From a virus, in the IMG/VR virus record IMGVR_UViG_3300024260_000002, positions 1 to 64,000 of that record: 64,000 bases of DNA. One strand, given 5' to 3'. Position numbers and translations under genes: made by a program. The notes under the pieces are model-generated. The model saw only the letters and a list, made by a program, of their open reading frames with translations. It was not told the origin of the DNA and ran no database searches. This document shows positions 6,390-14,477 of this stretch, one piece after another. The first letter of the stretch is position 1, and the number at the start of each line of letters is the position of its first letter.

Positions 6390-7655
6390 ATGAAAAAGAT
6401 GCTAATCTTTGTCGATGCAAAAGGCAATAAAAATAAGTTCTATCAATTAGAAATGATTGGTGATACTGTTGAAGTTGAATATGGCCGAGTTGGTAGTAAT
6501 CCACAAAAACGATCATATTCTGGTGGTGAACGTACATTCAATAAAAAAATGAATGAGAAACTTAAAAAGGGTTATACCGAAAGTAAAGTTAACTTAGAAG
6601 TTATTGAAGAGATTACTGGAAGTAAAGGAAATATGTTAGATATTGCTATGGAGCAAATAACAACAGATGATATTTCTAAATTACTTATAGCTGAATTAGT
6701 AAAACAAAATATTCACAATATTACAAGTAATACAAAAATTAAATATGATATTGATACTGGTTATTTTAAAACAGCTCTTGGAATCATTACCCAAGAAGGT
6801 GTTGAAGAGGCGATTGAATTATTAACCGAAATTGAAACTTTTCAAGACAAAATGGGTAAACATTCAGATGCTGAGTACGATAAGTTTGTAAAACTTAATG
6901 AAAAGTATTTCAGTATAATTCCAACAAAAATTCAAAATCTTAGAGATTATAAAAACTTACTTATTACAAATGAGAAAGTGGAATCTCAGATGGATATTTG
7001 TACCGCTCTTTTAAATTCTTTGGATATTATTGAAGATGAGAAAGCTAAGATTAAAGCTAAAGATTCAGGAGAAACCATTATTTATGAGAAAGTATTTGAA
7101 GCAAGTGTTTTACATTTAACAGATAAAGTTGAATATAAAAGATTAGAAGATTATTTTCATGATTCTAAAAATAGAAGACATGGACATGGATCTTATAAGA
7201 TTAGTAATATTTTTAGAATAAGTCTTGGAGAAGAAGAAAAAAATTATAGAAATGATCTTGATAATCAAGAAGAACTTTTTCATGGTACGAAGGTTTCTAA
7301 TCTTTTAAGTATTCTTAAAAGTGGTTTACTGATGCCTAAATATTCCCCTGGTCAATCAACAGGTTATATGTTTGGTCAAGGTTTATACTTTGCTAGTCAA
7401 AGTACCAAAAGCTTAAATTATTGTGATGGTATGTATTGGAATAATTCTAAATCACAAGATAAGATTTATATGTTTGTTGCTGATATTGCAATGGGTAATT
7501 ATCAAGTACCAAGTTCAAGTCGAAGTAGAAAACCTGATGCAGGTTATGATTCATATTGGGCAAAACCTGGTAAATCCGGTATATCAAACGATGAAATGAT
7601 TATTTTTGAAAACAATCAAATTAAATTAAAGTATATTTTAGAGATTACAAAATGA
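6390..7655 (+). CDS. Poly(ADP-ribose) polymerase-like protein with WGR domain
   Basis: The first 75 residues form a WGR domain (motif YGRVG at 31-35, Tyr in place of Trp). A helical PARP regulatory domain and the ADP-ribosyltransferase domain follow. The catalytic triad is visible: His298 in LFHGT, Tyr333 in GLYFA and Glu402 in SNDEMIIF, the last matching the polymer-forming Glu of PARP1. It should transfer ADP-ribose from NAD+ to a protein or nucleic acid, and the WGR domain suggests activation by DNA ends. It has its own start after AAGGAG and stands before a gp47-like nuclease and recombination genes. Targets could be host or phage factors. Confidence 0.9.
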   Translation: MKKMLIFVDAKGNKNKFYQLEMIGDTVEVEYGRVGSNPQKRSYSGGERTFNKKMNEKLKKGYTESKVNLEVIEEITGSKGNMLDIAMEQITTDDISKLLIAELVKQNIHNITSNTKIKYDIDTGYFKTALGIITQEGVEEAIELLTEIETFQDKMGKHSDAEYDKFVKLNEKYFSIIPTKIQNLRDYKNLLITNEKVESQMDICTALLNSLDIIEDEKAKIKAKDSGETIIYEKVFEASVLHLTDKVEYKRLEDYFHDSKNRRHGHGSYKISNIFRISLGEEEKNYRNDLDNQEELFHGTKVSNLLSILKSGLLMPKYSPGQSTGYMFGQGLYFASQSTKSLNYCDGMYWNNSKSQDKIYMFVADIAMGNYQVPSSSRSRKPDAGYDSYWAKPGKSGISNDEMIIFENNQIKLKYILEITK

Positions 7656-7729
7656 TAAGTAAAATAGTATTTATTATACTTATTATAATCGGTTATTTAA
7701 ATTATGAAACGGGTTATTATGGGTTTTAG
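7652..7729 (+). CDS. Membrane microprotein (25 aa)
   Basis: An ATGA overlap joins it to the PARP gene. Most of its residues form one hydrophobic helix (KIVFIILIIIGYL). The overlap and composition support a real gene, but 25 residues is too short to be sure. Confidence 0.4.
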   Translation: MISKIVFIILIIIGYLNYETGYYGF

Positions 7730-7805
7730 AAACAATGCGCAATTTAGAAAAAGAAACAAAGTTGATTCAACAGAATCTACTCAAACACAAAATAAAGGAA
7801 ATATA

Positions 7806-9023
7806 ATGAATAAAGAAATCACAGGAATTGATGCTAACTTACCAGATGGTGTAGTAAAAGAATTATACAAAAGAATTGACAAGTATATTGAATATTTACC
7901 AGAAGATGAAAGATATTTTGCTAAGCAATTAATTATTTGGATTAGTGGTGATAACAGTGGAACAAGTTCTGTTAATACTGCAATCATTGAAAAGAGAAGT
8001 ATGTTTATGATCTTTATGGCAATTGGTAAAAGAAAACAATTTAATGTTGATAGTGATCCAAAATACATTATGTTATATAAAAAATATCAAACACATATGG
8101 AAGTAAAATATAGTTTACAGATTCCTTCTTGGCAAGAATTATCAGACTTTTATTCATATCCTGCAATGACTGCTGATATTTTTAAGGTTGAGATTAAAAA
8201 ACATGATGATGATATTCAAAGATTTGTGAAAGCAAGTCAGGTGGAAAAAGAGATTAATGATGTTCCTGACGCAGTATCTTTTATTCCAACACAAACAGAT
8301 GTTGATCGTCTTGGTAAAGTAAAGGACCGTGTAGTGAAAAATATTAGTGAAAATTATGAAAAATGTATAGAAGCAGCTGTTGATTTAGATATGGATACTT
8401 TTGGTTTTATGAAACCTGTTATTGAAGAATTTAAAGGTGATAAAGGCACCATGAATACTTTTCTAAAAGCATTAGATAATAAGAATCCTTTAAAGCTTTT
8501 CGAAGCGGCTACAAAACGTAAACCAAAAAGTGAAAAACTTAAAACTATTTTAGAGCAATATGTAGAATTTATTGATGATATGAAAAAAACTGATGAGGCG
8601 GCTGCACATACAGCTACTGATGAAGTTGCTGTTGATGTGTTTAAGGTGTTTAATGACGCTTCAAAATCACAATGTCATACTACACCTGATGTAGGTGCAA
8701 CTCGTGGAGATACTCAAAAAGTTCCTTTCGTTGCAAAAGAACTATTAATGTTAAATAAAGTAGAAATTGTTCAACATATTGATCAGATGATGTTAAAAAT
8801 TATAAATGATACTGTTTCAACATTTGGTGTTGAATTTGAGAGTTTCAATGATTATGAAAATGAAATTTTTAATGAAGCAATTGTTTCGTTGAAAAAACGT
8901 CACCAATTTGAAATATATGGTAGATGTCAATCTCTTCGTGAGATGATTGCACTATTAGATATTTATGTTAATAGACGCGGACATAATATGTTATCACATG
9001 TTATTGAAACTTACGAAGCTTAA
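7806..9023 (+). CDS. Hypothetical protein (405 aa)
   Basis: The family was not recognised. The frame is open from 7704, but the ATG at 7806 follows AAAGGA at good distance and avoids overlapping the membrane peptide. The protein is hydrophilic and helical, with no signal or membrane segment. It lies directly before the gp47-like nuclease gene, so a role in DNA replication or recombination is an inference from position only. Confidence 0.65.
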   Translation: MNKEITGIDANLPDGVVKELYKRIDKYIEYLPEDERYFAKQLIIWISGDNSGTSSVNTAIIEKRSMFMIFMAIGKRKQFNVDSDPKYIMLYKKYQTHMEVKYSLQIPSWQELSDFYSYPAMTADIFKVEIKKHDDDIQRFVKASQVEKEINDVPDAVSFIPTQTDVDRLGKVKDRVVKNISENYEKCIEAAVDLDMDTFGFMKPVIEEFKGDKGTMNTFLKALDNKNPLKLFEAATKRKPKSEKLKTILEQYVEFIDDMKKTDEAAAHTATDEVAVDVFKVFNDASKSQCHTTPDVGATRGDTQKVPFVAKELLMLNKVEIVQHIDQMMLKIINDTVSTFGVEFESFNDYENEIFNEAIVSLKKRHQFEIYGRCQSLREMIALLDIYVNRRGHNMLSHVIETYEA

Positions 9024-9032
9024 AGGGTAAAA

Positions 9033-10067
9033 ATGTTATTAGAATTCGTCACAATGAAAGATCCACATCTTTCATTTGGTTTTCAAAATAGAATTCGAAA
9101 GAACTATGAGAAACATATTAGTCAAAAGTTAGAGTTTGTTAGAGGTTATGCTTTATCAAATAATATAGATACTGTTGTTTTTACAGGTGATGTTTTTGAT
9201 TCTAGTACAGAAGATAAATGGTCATTTAAAAAATACAGAAAGAATAAAAGAGCACTTGAAGAATTTAAAGGTTCAGAATTAAAGCTTTATTCAAATGTTG
9301 GTAACCATGATATGTTTCATGGTTATGAAGAATCTGAAGATACTATCTTCGGTGAAATGGTTCATGATAATATTTTAATAAACTTAACTAAAAATCCTTT
9401 AGTTCATATGGAAAATACATCTGTTATAAAAGTTCAAGGTGTTGATTATTCAAATGAAAATAATATTGTTCTTGAGAACATTAGAGTTTTTGATGAAGAA
9501 GCATATCCTGGATATGATGTATTTAAAGTTTGTGTGTTACATTCTAATGTAACACCGAATGAAGTAAAAAGAGTTACAGACTTTACTTATAAATCATTAG
9601 CTGAAAAATTTCCAGATATTGATGTTTTTATATTAGGTCATTACCATGTTGGTTATGATACTACTACTATGAAACGAGAAGGTGGTAAAGATATAACTTT
9701 TATAAACAATTGGAACTTTACTCGTGTAGTAAGAGATTATGAAGTTGAATTAGATGAACATTCTCCTGAGTTTGAACATGTATCAATTCAATTTGATAAT
9801 ATTACTAAACAGTTTAATTTGGAAACTAAAACTATTAAGGTACCATTCGTTACTTACAATGAAGCTTTTTCTGCAAAAGATATTGATATATTAAAGAAGA
9901 GTAAAAAAGAAATTTTTAACTTTTTTGAAGATATAAATTTTGAAGATATAAAAGTAGATAGTAAAAAAGATGATGATACTTTAATTACAAAAATAGTTGA
10001 AGAAAATGAATATACTGAGGGTGCTATGAATTGCGCCCTCGAGTATTTAAATAATGCACAAGGATAA
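9033..10067 (+). CDS. Recombination nuclease subunit, SbcD/Mre11 family (gp47-like)
   Basis: The metallophosphoesterase motifs occur in order: D-x-H in KDPHLS near residue 10, GDVFD near 53, GNHD near 90, LHS near 170 and GHYH near 205. The length (344 aa) matches T4 gp47 (339). With its Rad50-like partner it resects DNA ends for recombination-dependent replication. The partner is the SMC-like gene at 14478, separated by the two rII-like genes; in T4 genes 46 and 47 are close together. Confidence 0.9.
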   Translation: MLLEFVTMKDPHLSFGFQNRIRKNYEKHISQKLEFVRGYALSNNIDTVVFTGDVFDSSTEDKWSFKKYRKNKRALEEFKGSELKLYSNVGNHDMFHGYEESEDTIFGEMVHDNILINLTKNPLVHMENTSVIKVQGVDYSNENNIVLENIRVFDEEAYPGYDVFKVCVLHSNVTPNEVKRVTDFTYKSLAEKFPDIDVFILGHYHVGYDTTTMKREGGKDITFINNWNFTRVVRDYEVELDEHSPEFEHVSIQFDNITKQFNLETKTIKVPFVTYNEAFSAKDIDILKKSKKEIFNFFEDINFEDIKVDSKKDDDTLITKIVEENEYTEGAMNCALEYLNNAQG

Positions 10068-10069
10068 AC

Positions 10070-11713
10070 ATGCAAGGTACAAATAGACCCTCAATATTAC
10101 AATTAAGCATAATGAAAATATTTGCAACAGATACAAAAACATCAAAATATTTAGAAAAACGTTTTGAGTTAGATGATGAAGCATTTATTGATGCTGCTAA
10201 AAAGCAACGTCCGAAAAATAGAAAGTTGATTGATTTTTTAGATGAACGTAGAGTTCATTTAGAAAATACAGTTCCACCTGAAGTCGAAGAAGAAGTTGCT
10301 GAGACTGAACCTGAGACTGAACCTGAGACTGAACCTGAGATTAGTAAAGATGATCAAATTCTTTTACAACTAAGAGAAATCTTTGCAAAAGATTCTGGTA
10401 CACTAAAAAGAATTAATCGTAATTATGTGCAAGGTGTCGTCGGTGAAGCATTAGTTGTTATTGCTTTAAAGGCTAGACCTAAAAATGCTAAAACTTTAGC
10501 AATATTACATGAGATCAGATTTGGTCCTAAACGTGTTGTAGAAGAAGAAGATGTTGTAGATGATACATGGTCTAAAGAAGTTGCTGATAAAGTGTCTAAA
10601 GAAGATGATGAAGTAAAAGTTACAACAGCTGCTGGTAAATATGATAATGTTGTAGTAGGCAAAATAAAAGGTAAAGTTGAAAAAATTGGTAAAGTTTCAC
10701 ATGTAGCTGAAGGTTTTGATGTTCGTGCTAAACTATTAGTTGCATTCTCAACAGATACTGGCACTTTAAAAGCAATCAATAAAAAGATTGGTAAGAATAT
10801 TGGTGATGATGATTTAATTGAAATGTGTTTAAGTCGTCGTCCTAAGAATGCAAAACTTAAAGCAATAATGAAAGACTTATCAGATTTTAGAGAATCAGAA
10901 GATGATGTTCGAGAATTTGAAGGTGATGACTCAATCGTAGGTGATTACGAAATTAAAGCACAGATGAAAGTTGATAATATTCCATATGTTCAAAATGATG
11001 ATAAAAATTTAACTATGTTTATTAATGGTGAGATGGAAGTAATTAATAATGAACATCCAAATTTTAAAAAGATAGTAAAATGTCTTGAAGAAGAAAAATG
11101 GAATGATATTATACCAATGCTTGATATTCGTTGTAGTGTTGCAAATTTAGTTTATAAGCAATTGGAGTTTAAAAATGATACTCTTTATCATGAAGGTAAA
11201 GAATTAGATGGAGCACTTATTGATTTCATTTTAGCAATGGTGGAATCAGGTGAAAATGATATTCAACCATTTATGAGATTCTTACATAAGTTATTAAAGA
11301 ATCCAAGTAAACGAGCACAAAAAGAACTTTATAGTTTTCTAGCATCAGGTAAGATTCCAATTAATGAGAGAGGCAATATTCTAACTTATAAACGTATTAA
11401 TGAAAACTGGACTGATTGTCATTCTGGTAGTATTAGTAATAAAGTTGGTGAAACTGTTTCAATGGAAAGAGGTAAAGTTGATGATAGAAGTACTGTAACT
11501 TGTTCTCAAGGTTTACATGTTTGTTCATATAGTTATCTTTCATCATTCGGTGGAGGTAGAACAGTTATATGTGAAGTTAATCCTTTAGATGTTGTTTCAA
11601 TTCCTTCAGATTATCGGAATGCGAAAATGAGATGTTGTAAATATACAATTCTTAAAGAAATTAAGAATAACGAAGCAGATGTACTTTCAGAAAGTCCTAT
11701 CTACTTTAAATAA
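10070..11713 (+). CDS. rIIB-like protein with three N-terminal RPKN repeats
   Basis: The C-terminal half (about residues 310-547) resembles T4 rIIB, with LTYKRINENWTDCHSG, then TCSQGLHVCSYSYL, GGGRTVICEVNP and SDYRNAKMRCCKY. The N-terminal half is unlike T4: three modules of about 45 residues each end in a P-K-N core (QRPKNRKL, ARPKNAKT, RRPKNAKL), joined by acidic linkers including EPETEPETEPE. The modules may bind DNA. It is followed by the rIIA-like gene, the reverse-order pair of T4. rII proteins affect membrane and exclusion phenotypes, but their biochemical role is unsettled. Confidence 0.8.
   Translation: MQGTNRPSILQLSIMKIFATDTKTSKYLEKRFELDDEAFIDAAKKQRPKNRKLIDFLDERRVHLENTVPPEVEEEVAETEPETEPETEPEISKDDQILLQLREIFAKDSGTLKRINRNYVQGVVGEALVVIALKARPKNAKTLAILHEIRFGPKRVVEEEDVVDDTWSKEVADKVSKEDDEVKVTTAAGKYDNVVVGKIKGKVEKIGKVSHVAEGFDVRAKLLVAFSTDTGTLKAINKKIGKNIGDDDLIEMCLSRRPKNAKLKAIMKDLSDFRESEDDVREFEGDDSIVGDYEIKAQMKVDNIPYVQNDDKNLTMFINGEMEVINNEHPNFKKIVKCLEEEKWNDIIPMLDIRCSVANLVYKQLEFKNDTLYHEGKELDGALIDFILAMVESGENDIQPFMRFLHKLLKNPSKRAQKELYSFLASGKIPINERGNILTYKRINENWTDCHSGSISNKVGETVSMERGKVDDRSTVTCSQGLHVCSYSYLSSFGGGRTVICEVNPLDVVSIPSDYRNAKMRCCKYTILKEIKNNEADVLSESPIYFK
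10304..10339 (+). repeat. 12-bp tandem coding repeat (GAGACTGAACCT x3)
   Basis: Three exact copies of GAGACTGAACCT encode the acidic ETEP linker of the rIIB-like protein. It is a probable slippage site. Confidence 0.75.
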
Positions 11714-11719
11714 AAAACG

Positions 11720-11747
11720 ATCTTTAAAGATTTCGATCTTTAAAGAT
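11720..11747 (+). repeat. Two copies of palindrome ATCTTTAAAGAT
   Basis: Copies at 11720-11731 and 11736-11747 lie in the gap between the rIIB-like and rIIA-like genes. The same 12-bp palindrome forms the arrays at 19489-19631 and 49600-49791. It may be an operator, an RNA hairpin or part of a replication or partition site. Confidence 0.75.
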
Positions 11748-11802
11748 CATAATGTCATGTGATATAACCACAAATAAAAATAAAATTATATAAGGAAAAA
11801 AA

Positions 11803-14466
11803 ATGATAATTCAAGATGAAAAATCAATAGTAAAAATGAACGGAGCACTTGAAACTGCTGACTTTGAAATTAAAACAGATGATGGAAAAATGTTTCACAT
11901 TCTTTCAAATCTTTATTCTAATCCATTAGGCGCAGTAGTAAGAGAATTAAGTACAAACTGTGGAGATGGTCATAAAATTGCAGGAAGTGAAGAATTACCT
12001 TTTGATATTATTCTACCTGGTAGAATGGATAGCGGTAACTTTATTACTTTTCGTGATTATGGTCCTGGTATGCCACATGATGTGGTTATGAGTATTTTTA
12101 CTACATTTGGTCAAAGTACTAAATCTGGTTCAAATACAGAAACTGGTTGTTTAGGTTTAGGGAGTAAATCTCCTTTAGCTATTACTGATTCATTTACGGT
12201 TACAAGTGTTAATGATGGTTTTAAAACAACATATTCCGTATCAAAAGATGCTCAAAGAAAACCAGTACTTGCTAAATTTGGAAGTATTGAAACAGAAGAA
12301 GAAAATGGTTTAAGTGTAACTGTTCCTTTATCAAGTACACATCAAAATAATGTTATGAATGAAATTATTTCACAACTAGAATTCTTTAAAGTTAAACCAA
12401 ATGTTTATAATGGTGATAAAGAAATTAATATGAATTGGAATGATAATTCAAGATTCTTTTCTTTAACTGATGAGATATTTATTAAAGAAAAAAGATATGA
12501 TAAGGATTCTAGAATCATTCAAGGTGAGATTGGTTATTCATTTAACAGTTCAACTTTAATTAATACGTTTGTTATTGATGATAAAGATCAACATAAATTA
12601 GAATTTTTGGAAGTTAAAGATCAACATATTTCTAGAGAAACTTTTGAGATATTAAATAAATTTTTTAATAGACATGAGTTGCAGATTTATATGCCAATGG
12701 GTACTGTAACATTTGCTCCTTCGCGTGAAGAGCTAATTTATGATATATTAACTTGTCATAATATTATGGAACAACTATTAAAAAGTATTCAACTTATTGG
12801 TCATAAATATAAAGATATTTATGACCTTGTTGAAAACACTTATCAGTATAGACAAATCAGACAAGGTTATTCTAGTTCAAGTGAATATATTGCTGGTCTA
12901 GATGATAAAATGAAACGATTTATGTCTATTATTGGATGGGGTTTTGAAAATTCATTTCGTACTAAATGGAAATTATTAGATGGTACAGACGCTAATATAA
13001 ACATAGGTCCAATTAAAAGTTTTCCTAAGTTTAATCAATTTATTGAGCTTCGTCATATGACATATAATCCTTGGTCTTTCCAGATTCAAACGAAAAATAT
13101 GATTACAAAAAAGAAAGACCGTTGGTCAAGTCCAGATGAAGTTACAATCTCATCCGGTCCAATTTATGATTTCGTTGATAAAGTGAATTATAAAAATATC
13201 AAGTTTGTTCTTGTAGCTAAAGATGAAAAGTTTCATAAGAAGCACATCAATAATTATTTAACTTCTGTTAATACAGGTAAAAATGGTTTAGGTGATACAA
13301 TAGATGTTGTTATGATTAAGACTTTAGATATACATGCAACAGATGAGATGCAAAAAGAGTTTATAAAGTATTGTGGATTATCTCCTGAAAATGCTTTACA
13401 TTATGAGAAAGTTCTTGAAATTTCTCAAGAGTTAATTGATTCAGGTAAGGCACCTGTTAAAGCATATGAAAGCAAACCTAAAACTTTACGATACGCTTAC
13501 TTAAAAAACGTTTCTAGAGATAATAGAAATTGGAGTACTGCGGAAGTAACATCAAAAACAATTAAAGAAGATTTGATTGGTTTATATATCCCAACTTTCA
13601 ATAATAAGATTATTTTTAAAAATTCAACAAAAGAGTTGTATCCTGAGTTATGGAGCATAGTTGAAAGACCAAGAACAAAAGAAGATGGTTTAAGTTATCT
13701 TTTAAAATTTTTAAACACTTTTGGTCATAAGATTAATTTTGATATTAAGCTTTATAGTGGTCATGAAAATAATTTTAAAACTACCCAACTAGTTCACCTT
13801 GAAGATTTTATAAATGCTGTTGTTGCTAAATCTAGATATCAAAATGCTTGGCATGCTTTAAATCGTACACAAAAAACATTCAATGGTAATATTACACAAG
13901 TGGATTCTGTTTCTACTTTTGTAAATAATATTGATTTTTATAGTGGAATATATGATGGTAAAATATCTGATAGACATAAAACTTTATTAGCTAAAATACA
14001 AAAAGAAATGAAACCATTAAAGGATTGGTTTTTTAAAGATGAACATCCAATTATAGCATTATATGAAAAGTGTAAAAAGTATAATGTTCGAAATGATTAT
14101 ATGGGTATACTTCAAAATACAAATCTAATTAATTATCCGGAAGAATTAAAAATTATAGGCGGTTATTTAGATGTTAAATTTGATTTTGTTAACTTAGATG
14201 TTGATTTTGTTAAGGTTGATGATATGTATAACTTAGGTGAATTTAGAAGTTCAAATAATTTTAAATATGGTTACAATCAGGTTTCTGATATGTTTACACG
14301 ATTAGAAAATACATTATATTCAATCAATAAGCAAGACTTTATGGAAGAATTTGCACCAGGCTTAAATACATTTGGAAGAATTCCAGTAGTTATTGATGAC
14401 GAAGAAGAACAAGATAGTGCTATTAATAAGCATGATTCTACCGAGGTAGAATTGGTAGCTGAATAA
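11803..14466 (+). CDS. rIIA-like GHKL ATPase-domain protein
   Basis: The N-terminal 200 residues form a GHKL ATP-binding fold: the N-box VVRELSTNCGDGH, the G1 box FRDYGPGMP and the G2 loop GCLGLGSKSPLA. This is the arrangement of T4 rIIA. The length is 887 residues against 725 in T4, the extra sequence being in the poorly conserved middle and end. It follows the rIIB-like gene and starts after AAGGAAA behind the palindrome pair at 11720. Like rIIA it is expected to work with the rIIB-like protein at the membrane. ATP binding is inferred from the motifs. Confidence 0.85.
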   Translation: MIIQDEKSIVKMNGALETADFEIKTDDGKMFHILSNLYSNPLGAVVRELSTNCGDGHKIAGSEELPFDIILPGRMDSGNFITFRDYGPGMPHDVVMSIFTTFGQSTKSGSNTETGCLGLGSKSPLAITDSFTVTSVNDGFKTTYSVSKDAQRKPVLAKFGSIETEEENGLSVTVPLSSTHQNNVMNEIISQLEFFKVKPNVYNGDKEINMNWNDNSRFFSLTDEIFIKEKRYDKDSRIIQGEIGYSFNSSTLINTFVIDDKDQHKLEFLEVKDQHISRETFEILNKFFNRHELQIYMPMGTVTFAPSREELIYDILTCHNIMEQLLKSIQLIGHKYKDIYDLVENTYQYRQIRQGYSSSSEYIAGLDDKMKRFMSIIGWGFENSFRTKWKLLDGTDANINIGPIKSFPKFNQFIELRHMTYNPWSFQIQTKNMITKKKDRWSSPDEVTISSGPIYDFVDKVNYKNIKFVLVAKDEKFHKKHINNYLTSVNTGKNGLGDTIDVVMIKTLDIHATDEMQKEFIKYCGLSPENALHYEKVLEISQELIDSGKAPVKAYESKPKTLRYAYLKNVSRDNRNWSTAEVTSKTIKEDLIGLYIPTFNNKIIFKNSTKELYPELWSIVERPRTKEDGLSYLLKFLNTFGHKINFDIKLYSGHENNFKTTQLVHLEDFINAVVAKSRYQNAWHALNRTQKTFNGNITQVDSVSTFVNNIDFYSGIYDGKISDRHKTLLAKIQKEMKPLKDWFFKDEHPIIALYEKCKKYNVRNDYMGILQNTNLINYPEELKIIGGYLDVKFDFVNLDVDFVKVDDMYNLGEFRSSNNFKYGYNQVSDMFTRLENTLYSINKQDFMEEFAPGLNTFGRIPVVIDDEEEQDSAINKHDSTEVELVAE

Positions 14467-14477
14467 AAGGAGATACG

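Noticed and set aside
10423-10779. Leftward frame of 118 codons in the rIIB-like gene
   Set aside because: Antisense shadow of the repeat modules, Ser/Thr-rich, no ribosome binding site and no leftward neighbours.
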